A stretch of 48,871 nucleotides of DNA from NCBI GenBank assembly GCA_000720805.1, contig JODI01000065.1:1-48871 (forward strand), in the 5' to 3' direction. This document shows positions 42,312-48,871 of the stretch, one piece after another (the first letter of the stretch is position 1; each line of letters begins with the position of its first letter). This DNA is from Streptomyces violaceoruber. Its GTDB lineage: Bacteria > Actinomycetota > Actinomycetes > Streptomycetales > Streptomycetaceae. A model generated the notes under the pieces. It worked only from the letters and a program-made list of their open reading frames with translations. It did not search any database and was not told the DNA's origin. The translations under genes and the position numbers were made by a program.

Positions 42312-43760
42312 CTACGCCTCCAGCGACGTCATCACGTGCTTGATCCGCGTGTAGTCGTCGAAGCCGTACCCCGACAGGTCCTTGCCGTAGCCGGACTTCT
42401 TGAAGCCGCCGTGCGGCATCTCGGCGACCAGCGGGATGTGCGTGTTGATCCACACGCAGCCGAAGTCGAGCTTCTTCGACATCCGCATCGCGCGGCCGTG
42501 GTCCTTGGTCCACACCGAGGAGGCGAGGGCGTACTCGACGCCGTTGGCCCACTCCACCGCCTGCTCCTCGTCACGGAAGGACTGGACGGTGATGACCGGT
42601 CCGAAGACCTCCTTCTGGATGATCTCGTCGTCCTGCTTGACCCCGGAGACGATGGTCGGGGCGAAGAAGTACCCCTTGTCGCCGACGCGCTTGCCGCCGG
42701 TCTCCACGCGCGCATGGGCGGGCAGGCGGTTGATGAAGCCCTCGACCTGCGCGAGCTGGTGGGGGTTGTTCAGCGGGCCGTACAGGACGTCCTCGTCGTC
42801 CGGCTGCCCGGTCTTGGTTTCCGCCGCGGCCTTGGCCAGCGCCGACACGAACTCGTCGTGGATGGCCTCGTGGACGAGGACCCGGCAGGCGGCCGTACAG
42901 TCCTGACCCGCGTTGAAGAAGCCCGCGACCGAGATGTCCTCGACGGCCTTGGCGATGTCGGTGTCCTCGAACACGACGACCGGCGCCTTGCCGCCCAGCT
43001 CCAGGTGGACCCGCTTGACGTCCCTCGACGCGGACTCCGCGACCTGGATGCCGGCGCGCACCGAGCCGGTGATGGACGCCATCGCCGGGACCGGGTGCTC
43101 GACCATCATGCGGCCGGTCTCACGGTCACCGGTGATGACGTTGAAGACGCCCTTGGGCAGGATCGAGCCGAGGATCTCGGCGATCAGGACCGTCGAGGCC
43201 GGGGTGGTGTCCGAGGGCTTCAGGACGACCGTGTTGCCCGCGGCGATCGCCGGGGCGAACTTCCACACGGCCATCATCATCGGGTAGTTCCACGGCGCGA
43301 CCTGCGCGCAGACGCCCACCGGCTCCCGGCGGACGATCGAGGTCAGCCCCTCCATGTACTCGCCGGCGCTGCGCCCCTCCAGCATGCGCGCCGCGCCCGC
43401 GAAGAAGCGGATCTGGTCGATCATCGGCGGGATCTCTTCGTCACGGGTCAGCCCCACGGGCTTGCCCGTGTTCTCGACCTCGGCCGCGATGAGGTCCTCC
43501 GCGCGCTCCTCGAAGGCGTCGGCGATCTTGAGCAGGGCCTTCTGACGCTCGGCGGGGGTCTTGTCGCGCCAGCCGGGGAAGGCCTCGGCCGCGGCCGCCA
43601 TCGCGGCGTCCACGTCCGCCTGCCCGGACAGCGGCGCGGTGGCGTACGCCTCGCCCGTCGCGGGGTTGACGACCTCGGTGGTCCGTCCGTCGGCGGCGTC
43701 CCGGAACTCACCGGCGATGTAATTCCGTAGTGTGCGCAGCCCACGCGGCTCGGTGCTCAC
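42312..43760 (-). CDS. Gamma-aminobutyraldehyde-type aldehyde dehydrogenase
   Basis: 482 aa. Catalytic E254 in LELGGKAP and C288 in NAGQDCTAA; C-terminal MPHGGFKKSGYGKDLSGYGFDDYTRIKHVM. It closely resembles the dehydrogenase at 32714-34249, indicating paralogues of the PatD/PuuC group. GTG start at 43760 behind GGAGG (6 bp). It is divergent from the Lrp regulator and the omega-aminotransferase. Together aminotransferase and dehydrogenase would turn putrescine into GABA by the transaminase route (inference). Confidence 0.88.
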   Translation of the reverse strand: MSTEPRGLRTLRNYIAGEFRDAADGRTTEVVNPATGEAYATAPLSGQADVDAAMAAAAEAFPGWRDKTPAERQKALLKIADAFEERAEDLIAAEVENTGKPVGLTRDEEIPPMIDQIRFFAGAARMLEGRSAGEYMEGLTSIVRREPVGVCAQVAPWNYPMMMAVWKFAPAIAAGNTVVLKPSDTTPASTVLIAEILGSILPKGVFNVITGDRETGRMMVEHPVPAMASITGSVRAGIQVAESASRDVKRVHLELGGKAPVVVFEDTDIAKAVEDISVAGFFNAGQDCTAACRVLVHEAIHDEFVSALAKAAAETKTGQPDDEDVLYGPLNNPHQLAQVEGFINRLPAHARVETGGKRVGDKGYFFAPTIVSGVKQDDEIIQKEVFGPVITVQSFRDEEQAVEWANGVEYALASSVWTKDHGRAMRMSKKLDFGCVWINTHIPLVAEMPHGGFKKSGYGKDLSGYGFDDYTRIKHVMTSLEA

Positions 43761-43865
43761 TGCCGGCCTCCTGTCAGTGATGGAACTGTTGCGGGGTGTC
43801 CGATTGCTGAGACACCCACCCTAATCCGCAGGCTCACGTTTTCAACACCCCTGATCGCGCCAAGG

Positions 43866-43880
43866 CTGCGGAATCCGCAG
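43866..43880. promoter_or_regulatory. Palindrome in the aldehyde dehydrogenase / Lrp divergent promoter
   Basis: CTGCGGAATCCGCAG, a perfect 7-1-7 inverted repeat. Its right half AATCCGCAG recurs at 43823-43831, 49 bp away. A 15 bp palindrome with a spaced half-copy is the usual form of Lrp/AsnC sites, so autoregulation and control of both divergent units is plausible. Confidence 0.55.
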
Positions 43881-43940
43881 ATCTCACTCTCGTAAACAAC
43901 GAATTTCATCGATGGAGCCTTGCGAAAGTATCGAGACCTC

Positions 43941-44492
43941 GTGCACAGTGACATCGTGGCCAGTCGAAGCGCAGACCCCAAGGACTCACGGGAGATCCGC
44001 GAGTCCCCCCGCGAGTCCGCTCGCGAATCCAGGAACGGAAGCACCCCCCACCTGGATGCCGTCTCCCTCGCCATCATCGAGCAGCTCCAGGAGGACGGCC
44101 GCCGGCCCTACGCCGCCATCGGCAAGGCCGTCGGCCTCTCCGAGGCGGCCGTGCGCCAGCGCGTGCAGAAGCTGCTCGACCAGGGCGTGATGCAGATCGT
44201 CGCCGTCACGGACCCGCTCACCGTGGGTTTCCGCCGGCAGGCGATGGTCGGCATCAACGTCGAGGGCGACGTGGAGTCGGTCGCCGACGCGCTGACCGCC
44301 ATGTCGGAGTGCGAGTACGTCGTGATGACCGCGGGCTCCTTCGACCTGATGGTGGAGATCGTCTGCGAGGACGACGACCACCTCCTGGACGTCATCAACA
44401 GGAACATCCGAGCCATCCCCGGAGTGCGCACCACCGAGAGCTTCGTCTACCTCAAGCTCAAGAAGCAGACCTACATGTGGGGAACCCGATAA
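43941..44492 (+). CDS. Lrp/AsnC-family transcriptional regulator
   Basis: 183 aa from the GTG at 43941 (a TTG at 43920 would add seven residues; neither has a strong ribosome site). A charged N-terminus with tandem RES-type repeats (RESPRESARES) of about 30 residues precedes the AsnC HTH (LDAVSLAIIEQLQEDGRRPYAAIGKAVGLSEAAVRQRVQKLLD) and a RAM ligand-binding domain (about 95-165). It ends 2 bp before the aminotransferase start, so they are co-translated. Likely senses an amino acid or polyamine derivative. Confidence 0.85.
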   Translation: MHSDIVASRSADPKDSREIRESPRESARESRNGSTPHLDAVSLAIIEQLQEDGRRPYAAIGKAVGLSEAAVRQRVQKLLDQGVMQIVAVTDPLTVGFRRQAMVGINVEGDVESVADALTAMSECEYVVMTAGSFDLMVEIVCEDDDHLLDVINRNIRAIPGVRTTESFVYLKLKKQTYMWGTR

Positions 44493-44494
44493 TC

Positions 44495-45868
44495 GTGAGC
44501 ACCGACAGCCCCAAGGACCTCAGCAGGACCGCGTACGACCACCTGTGGATGCACTTCACCCGCATGTCCTCGTACGAGAACGCCCCCGTCCCGACGATCG
44601 TCCGGGGTGAGGGCACCTACATCTACGACGACAAGGGCAAGCGCTACCTCGACGGTCTCGCGGGGCTGTTCGTGGTCCAGGCCGGCCACGGCCGCGTGGA
44701 GCTGGCGGAGGCCGCCTTCAAGCAGGCGCAGGAGCTGGCGTTCTTCCCGGTGTGGTCCTACGCCCACCCCAAGGCCGTGGAGCTGGCGGAACGTCTCGCC
44801 GGCCACGCGCCGGGCGACCTGAACAAGGTCTTCTTCACCACCGGCGGCGGCGAGGCCGTCGAGACCGCCTGGAAGCTCGCCAAGCAGTACTTCAAGCTGA
44901 CCGGCAAGCCCACCAAGCACAAGGTCATCTCGCGCGCGGTCGCCTACCACGGCACCCCGCAGGGCGCCCTGTCCATCACCGGCCTGCCGGCCCTCAAGGC
45001 CCCCTTCGAGCCGCTGGTCCCGGGCGCCCACAAGGTCCCCAACACCAACATCTACCGCGCCCCGCTCTTCGGCGACGACCCGGTGGCGTTCGGCCGCTGG
45101 GCCGCCGACCAGATCGAGCAGCAGATCCTCATGGAGGGCGCGGACACGGTCGCCGCGGTCTTCCTGGAGCCGGTGCAGAACGCGGGCGGCTGCTTCCCGC
45201 CCCCGCCCGGCTACTTCCAGCGGGTCCGCGAGATCTGCGACAAGTACGACGTGCTGCTGGTGTCCGACGAGGTCATCTGTGCCTTCGGCCGCCTGGGCAC
45301 GATGTTCGCCTGCGACAAGTTCGACTACGTCCCGGACATGATCACCTGCGCCAAGGGCATGACCTCGGGCTACTCCCCGATCGGCGCCTGCATCGTCTCC
45401 GACCGCCTGGCCGAGCCGTTCTACAAGGAGGACAACGTCTTCCTGCACGGCTACACCTTCGGCGGCCACCCGGTCTCCGCCGCCGTCGGCCTCGCCAACC
45501 TCGACCTGTTCGAGCGCGAGAACCTCAACCAGCACGTGCTCGACAACGAGGGCGCGTTCCGCTCGACCCTGGAGAAGCTGCACGACCTGCCGATCGTCGG
45601 CGACGTCCGCGGCAACGGCTTCTTCTACGGCATCGAGCTGGTGAAGGACAAGGCGACCAAGGAGTCCTTCGACGACGAGGAGACCGAGCGCGTCCTGTAC
45701 GGCTTCCTCTCCAAGGCCCTGTACGACAACGGCCTGTACTGCCGTGCCGACGACCGCGGTGACCCGGTCGTCCAGCTCGCCCCGCCGCTGATCTCCGACC
45801 AGGGCACGTTCGACGAGATCGAGCAGATCCTGCGCGCGACACTGACGGAGGCGTGGACGAAGCTCTGA
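44495..45868 (+). CDS. Class III omega-aminotransferase (putrescine/GABA-type)
   Basis: 457 aa. PLP Lys K287 in TCAKGMTSGYSPIGA; FTTGGGEAVETAWKLAKQYF, AYHGTPQGALSITG and VSDEVICAFGRLG surround the cofactor. The pattern is that of pyruvate-dependent diamine or omega-amino acid transaminases rather than ornithine enzymes. GTG at 44495 follows the Lrp stop by 2 bp. Context with the divergent dehydrogenase suggests putrescine or another diamine to aminoaldehyde. A 24 bp tandem array begins at its last codons. Confidence 0.87.
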   Translation: MSTDSPKDLSRTAYDHLWMHFTRMSSYENAPVPTIVRGEGTYIYDDKGKRYLDGLAGLFVVQAGHGRVELAEAAFKQAQELAFFPVWSYAHPKAVELAERLAGHAPGDLNKVFFTTGGGEAVETAWKLAKQYFKLTGKPTKHKVISRAVAYHGTPQGALSITGLPALKAPFEPLVPGAHKVPNTNIYRAPLFGDDPVAFGRWAADQIEQQILMEGADTVAAVFLEPVQNAGGCFPPPPGYFQRVREICDKYDVLLVSDEVICAFGRLGTMFACDKFDYVPDMITCAKGMTSGYSPIGACIVSDRLAEPFYKEDNVFLHGYTFGGHPVSAAVGLANLDLFERENLNQHVLDNEGAFRSTLEKLHDLPIVGDVRGNGFFYGIELVKDKATKESFDDEETERVLYGFLSKALYDNGLYCRADDRGDPVVQLAPPLISDQGTFDEIEQILRATLTEAWTKL

Positions 45869-45934
45869 TCTTCGTTCCGGAGGACGCTCCGATCCTCGTT
45901 CCGGACGACCCTCCGATTCTCGTTCTGCATGATC
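45863..45934. repeat. 24 bp tandem repeat, three copies, spanning the aminotransferase stop
   Basis: Units 45863-45886, 45887-45910 and 45911-45934 begin CTCTGATCTTCGTTCCGG or CTCCGATCCTCGTTCCGG and differ by a few bases; the last is cut at its end. The first copy covers the stop codon of the aminotransferase. Confidence 0.82.
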
Positions 45935-46107
45935 AACACCGGCCCCGGTGCCGCCCGTTCGAGTGAGAAAGGGCGCCCCGGGGCCGTGTGCTGTCCGGCG
46001 TCCCGGCCCCCGCTGCCTAGCGTGCCTGTGACCGATCGGCCCCGTCTTCGTTCCCCCGCACGGGGGACGTGGCACGGGAAAAACGGATCAGAACGAGGTG
46101 TACGCCC

Positions 46108-46848
46108 ATGGAGGCCCCGCCCGACAACGACGTGCTCTGGGCACACTCCCTGCACTTCACCCACCGCGACGGCTCGCCCGGACTCGGCGGCGTCTCGCTC
46201 GGTGTGAGGGAAGGCGAGATCCTCGCCGTCAGCGGCCCGCGCGGCAGCGGCAAGACAACCCTCCTCGGCTGCCTGTCCGGCCTGGTCTCGGCCCAGCGGG
46301 GCGAGGTCTGGTTCAACAGTGTGCCGGTCCACTCCATGGGCCCGATGGCCCGCGAACGCCTGCGCCGGGACCGCTTCGGCTGGATCGACCCGGTCCCGGC
46401 CCTCGTGCCCGAGCTGAACGTCTGGGAGAACGCGGCCCTCCCCCTGATGCTGCGCGGCACCAGCCGCCGTCGCGCCAAGACCGCCGCGCTGGAGTGGCTG
46501 GAGCGCCTGGACATCGGTGACCACGCCCACAAGCGCCCGCACGAACTGCGCCAGTCCGAACGCCAGCGCGTGTGCATCGCGCGGGCCCTCGCCCCGGCTC
46601 CCGCGGTCCTGTTCGCGGACGAGCCGACGGCCCCCCTGCACCGCGCGGACCGGTCCCACGTCCTGCGCACGCTCACCACGGCGGCCCGCTCGCACGGCAT
46701 CACGGTCGTGCTGGCCACTCACGACGCGGAGACGGCCGCCCTCGCCGACCGCACGGTCCCGCTGCTGGACGGACGGCATGTGCACACCGTGCACCTGCCC
46801 CCCGTCCCGGAGACGGAGGGCCGGGCCACGTGCTCGCTCTCCGTCTGA
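46108..46848 (+). CDS. ABC transporter ATPase (FtsE/LolD/MacB type) with degenerate signature
   Basis: 246 aa. Walker A GPRGSGKTT (residues 43-51), Q-loop region DPVPALVPELNVWENAALPL, Walker B AVLFADEP (about 171), H-loop ATHD. The signature motif reads LRQSERQR in place of LSGGE-QR, so the two glycines that contact the ATP gamma-phosphate are missing. ATG at 46108 with GAGG upstream; an ATG at 46069 would add 13 residues. Its end overlaps the permease start by 19 bp. Confidence 0.85.
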   Translation: MEAPPDNDVLWAHSLHFTHRDGSPGLGGVSLGVREGEILAVSGPRGSGKTTLLGCLSGLVSAQRGEVWFNSVPVHSMGPMARERLRRDRFGWIDPVPALVPELNVWENAALPLMLRGTSRRRAKTAALEWLERLDIGDHAHKRPHELRQSERQRVCIARALAPAPAVLFADEPTAPLHRADRSHVLRTLTTAARSHGITVVLATHDAETAALADRTVPLLDGRHVHTVHLPPVPETEGRATCSLSV

Positions 46849-48215
46849 CCCGCGGCGCCCACCCGGCCGTCCAGCTCCGCCGCCTCCTGGTCACCGTGGC
46901 CTCGGCCGGCACGGGCTTCCTCCTGCTGTGCACCCTCGGCTACGCGATGGGCCACCCCGACGACCCGGACGGCTCCCTTCTCCGCCTGGCGTGGTGCGCC
47001 ACCCCGCTGGCCGCCACAGTGTACTTCGCGGTCGCCGTCGCCCGCACCGACCCGGCCGGCAGGCCCCGCCCCGGCCTTTCCGCCGTCGGTCTCGGCCCGA
47101 CCCGCCTGATGGCCGTCTCGGCGACCATGACGGCCCTGTCCTGCACCCTCGGCTCCCTGCTCGCGTTGTTGTTCTTCCTGCACCTGCGCGGCGACCTGAC
47201 CGGCATGCCCTTCGACGGAGCGGCGGCCGAGTTCCTGGCGGCCGACTACGAGTTGCCGCTCCCGGCGGCCCTGACGCTGCTGGCCCTGGTCCCGGTGACC
47301 GCGTCGGTGGCGGTGGGGCTCGTGTCCCGGCCACGGGAGGACCGCCCGGCGCCGGCTCGGCCGGTGATCCGGTCGTTCGGGCGCTTCGGCGCGTACGGCA
47401 CCGCCACGGCCAGGGAGACCTTCGGGGCGTACGGGCGCTTCGGGGCGCGCTTGCGGGCGACCGCACCGCGTCCACAGGCCACGGACACGGTGGACGGTGG
47501 TGCCGCCGGGGCGGATCCCGACGCGAACGGTGACGCCGCCGTGCCCGACCCACCGACCCCCGAGCCGGACCCCGGCACCCTTCCCGAGACCCTCCCGCCG
47601 CTCCCCGCCGAAGCCCCCCGAGGCCTCCCCTGGGGCATCGCCGTACTCGCCGCGGGCCTGACGGTGGAGGCCTACGCGGGCCGCTCCGGAAGCAGCTCGG
47701 AGGCTCTTCTTCCGGGCGGAGTCGTCGGCGCCTCCTCCGTTCTGGTCGGCTGGATCCTCACCGCCCTCGGCCTCGGCCTGGCCGGCCCCGGCCTCACCCA
47801 CCTGTGCGGACGCCTCCTCCAGTCCGCCAGCCCCGGTGCCCTTCGCCTTCTGGCCGGCCGCGTCCTCATGACGGAGTCCATCCGCGTCGGCCGGCCGCTG
47901 GGCGTCGTCTGCGCGGTCGCGTCCGGGGCGTACGCCATGGCCGCGCTGTACGACAGGACAGAACCCTCCTTCGGCCCGCTGACCACCCTCGGCCTGCTGC
48001 TGGTCACCGGCTGCACCGTGGCGACCCTGTGCACCGCCGCCGTGGAGGCCAAGCAGGCTCGCGCCGAGATCACGGCCGCCCTGCTGCGGCTCGGCGCACC
48101 TGCCGCCCTGCTGCGCAGCGCCGCCGCCCTGCGCGCCGGCGCGCTGCTGGCCGTGTTCGGTCCCCTCACCCTGCTCGTGGCAGAGCTGGCGGCCCTCCCG
48201 CTGGCGGCCCGCTGA
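46830..48215 (+). CDS. ABC transporter permease (FtsX-like)
   Basis: 461 aa. Membrane segments near residues 18-38, 53-72, 87-110, 135-160, then a soluble acidic/Pro-rich linker (about 165-255), and further helices in the C-terminal half (about 260-455, for example GVVGASSVLVGWILTALGLGLAG and LLAVFGPLTLLVAELAALPLAAR). The final helices have the FtsX-type spacing. GTG at 46830 behind GGAGGG, overlapping the ATPase gene. Probably works with that ATPase as an exporter or regulatory complex; substrate unknown. Confidence 0.8.
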   Translation: MLALRLTRGAHPAVQLRRLLVTVASAGTGFLLLCTLGYAMGHPDDPDGSLLRLAWCATPLAATVYFAVAVARTDPAGRPRPGLSAVGLGPTRLMAVSATMTALSCTLGSLLALLFFLHLRGDLTGMPFDGAAAEFLAADYELPLPAALTLLALVPVTASVAVGLVSRPREDRPAPARPVIRSFGRFGAYGTATARETFGAYGRFGARLRATAPRPQATDTVDGGAAGADPDANGDAAVPDPPTPEPDPGTLPETLPPLPAEAPRGLPWGIAVLAAGLTVEAYAGRSGSSSEALLPGGVVGASSVLVGWILTALGLGLAGPGLTHLCGRLLQSASPGALRLLAGRVLMTESIRVGRPLGVVCAVASGAYAMAALYDRTEPSFGPLTTLGLLLVTGCTVATLCTAAVEAKQARAEITAALLRLGAPAALLRSAAALRAGALLAVFGPLTLLVAELAALPLAAR

Positions 48216-48220
48216 CACAG

Positions 48221-48239
48221 TCGTACGACATCCGTACGA
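48221..48239. other. Short hairpin after the ABC permease gene
   Basis: TCGTACG (48221-48227) pairs with CGTACGA (48233-48239) across a 5 nt loop; an A-run follows. Weak terminator or chance. Confidence 0.4.
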
Positions 48240-48321
48240 AAAAAGTCTCCGCCGGGCGATGAGTTCCGGGCAGTGGCACCGTCTACCCCAGCGAACAGCG
48301 CGGACCCGATGGGAGAGACCG

Positions 48322-48738
48322 ATGACCTCGACGTACCAGCAGATGATCTTCGTCAACCTGCCCGTGAACGACCTCGACGCCTCGAAGAAGTTCTTCACCG
48401 AGCTGGGCTACTCGATCAACCCGCAGTTCAGCGACGAGAACGCGGCCTCCGTGGTGATCAGCGACAGCATCGTCGCCATGCTGCTGACCAAGCCGTTCTA
48501 CGCGACCTTCACCAAGAAGGAGATCGCCGACGCCACGAAGACCAGTGAGGTCCTGGTCGCGCTGAGCGCCGAGAGCCGCGAGAAGGTCGACGAGCTGGTC
48601 GACAAGGCGCTCGCGGCGGGCGGTTCCCCGGCGGGCGAGACGCAGGACCACGGCTTCATGTACGGCCGTTCCTTCGACGACCCCGACGGACACACCTGGG
48701 AGGTCGTCTGGATGGATCCCGCGGCTGTGGAGGGCTGA
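48322..48738 (+). CDS. VOC-superfamily (glyoxalase/dioxygenase-fold) protein
   Basis: 138 aa single VOC module pair: MIFVNLPVNDLDASKKFFTELGYSINPQFSDENAASVVISDSIVAML at the start, and GFMYGRSFDDPDGHTWEVVWMDP with the C-terminal metal Glu at the end. Like many VOC relatives annotated as glyoxalase or extradiol dioxygenase the substrate is unknown. ATG at 48322 behind GGGAGA. Confidence 0.85.
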   Translation: MTSTYQQMIFVNLPVNDLDASKKFFTELGYSINPQFSDENAASVVISDSIVAMLLTKPFYATFTKKEIADATKTSEVLVALSAESREKVDELVDKALAAGGSPAGETQDHGFMYGRSFDDPDGHTWEVVWMDPAAVEG

Positions 48739-48775
48739 GCCCCGCCGCGCCCAGAAGCCTCCTAGGGCCGCGGCA

Positions 48776-48871
48776 GGCAACGTTTGCCCGTCAAGGAGCG
48801 GCGTCCGGTGCGTGCTCTGGGGGTCCCCCCTCTGGGGGAGTGCCGGCCGGAAGCCCTCGTACTGGACGTAC
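48776..48871. repeat. Start of a palindromic intergenic repeat at the window edge
   Basis: GGCAACGTTTGCC (48776-48788) is a near-palindrome, followed by CTGGGGGTCCCCCC and TCTGGGGGAG, then a GCCGGCCGGAAGCCC stretch and TACTGGACGTAC at the end. It resembles a frequent Streptomyces intergenic element and is cut off here. Confidence 0.5.

Overview
High G+C DNA with strong GC3 bias, GGAGG-type ribosome sites, Tat- and Sec-exported glycosidases, a PucR regulator, an Lrp regulator and very short intergenic gaps all point to a Streptomyces chromosome. Gene order from about 18 to 46 kb looks like the conserved core-genome polyamine/GABA region of streptomycetes (inferred from memory of that genus, not searched). 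I see no tRNA, rRNA, CRISPR array, insertion sequence or phage gene.

Region 1 (1-17.85 kb) is a complete-looking utilisation locus for fucosylated, galactosylated xyloglucan. It encodes a LacI-type repressor, two exported endo-xyloglucanase candidates (GH74 with a Tat-like signal, GH12 with a Sec signal), a CUT1 sugar ABC importer lacking its own ATPase (lipoprotein plus two permeases), and four enzymes without signal peptides that together could strip imported oligosaccharides: GH95 alpha-L-fucosidase, GH42 beta-galactosidase, GH31 alpha-xylosidase and GH3 beta-glucosidase. Importer, GH74, GH42, GH95 and GH12 form one minus-strand unit with stop/start overlaps; GH3 is divergent from it; LacI and GH31 run on the plus strand and converge on GH12. 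A 14-16 bp palindrome (core GAAGCGCTTC) lies twice before lacI and two or three times in the importer/GH3 divergent promoter, so one repressor probably controls the whole locus. Terminator hairpins close both ends (3511-3545 and 17873-17914).

Region 2 (17.9-45.9 kb) is dominated by amine catabolism: an aldehyde dehydrogenase and PucR regulator, GABA aminotransferase (gabT), a polyamine ABC importer (potDABC) with a PuuB-like FAD oxidase and an upstream aldehyde dehydrogenase, then a further aldehyde dehydrogenase divergent from an Lrp regulator and an omega-aminotransferase. A path putrescine -> aminobutyraldehyde or gamma-glutamyl derivative -> GABA -> succinic semialdehyde -> succinate can be drawn, although no gamma-glutamylputrescine synthetase or hydrolase is in the window. 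Between these genes sit housekeeping or lineage genes: a VirD4/FtsK-like membrane ATPase, a PAP2 phosphatase, a NADAR protein, two DUF4190-like membrane proteins, an adenosine-deaminase-family enzyme probably acting on aminodeoxyfutalosine (menaquinone pathway), a glycerophosphodiesterase, an ECF sigma factor fused to a zinc finger, membrane segments and an ectodomain, and an exported serine hydrolase.

Region 3 (46-48.9 kb) has a two-gene ABC system (ATPase with a degenerate signature motif plus permease), a VOC/glyoxalase-fold protein, and the start of a palindromic intergenic repeat running off the window end.

Several intergenic gaps carry short tandem arrays (13, 14, about 9, 24 and 24 bp periods), a recurring feature of this window.
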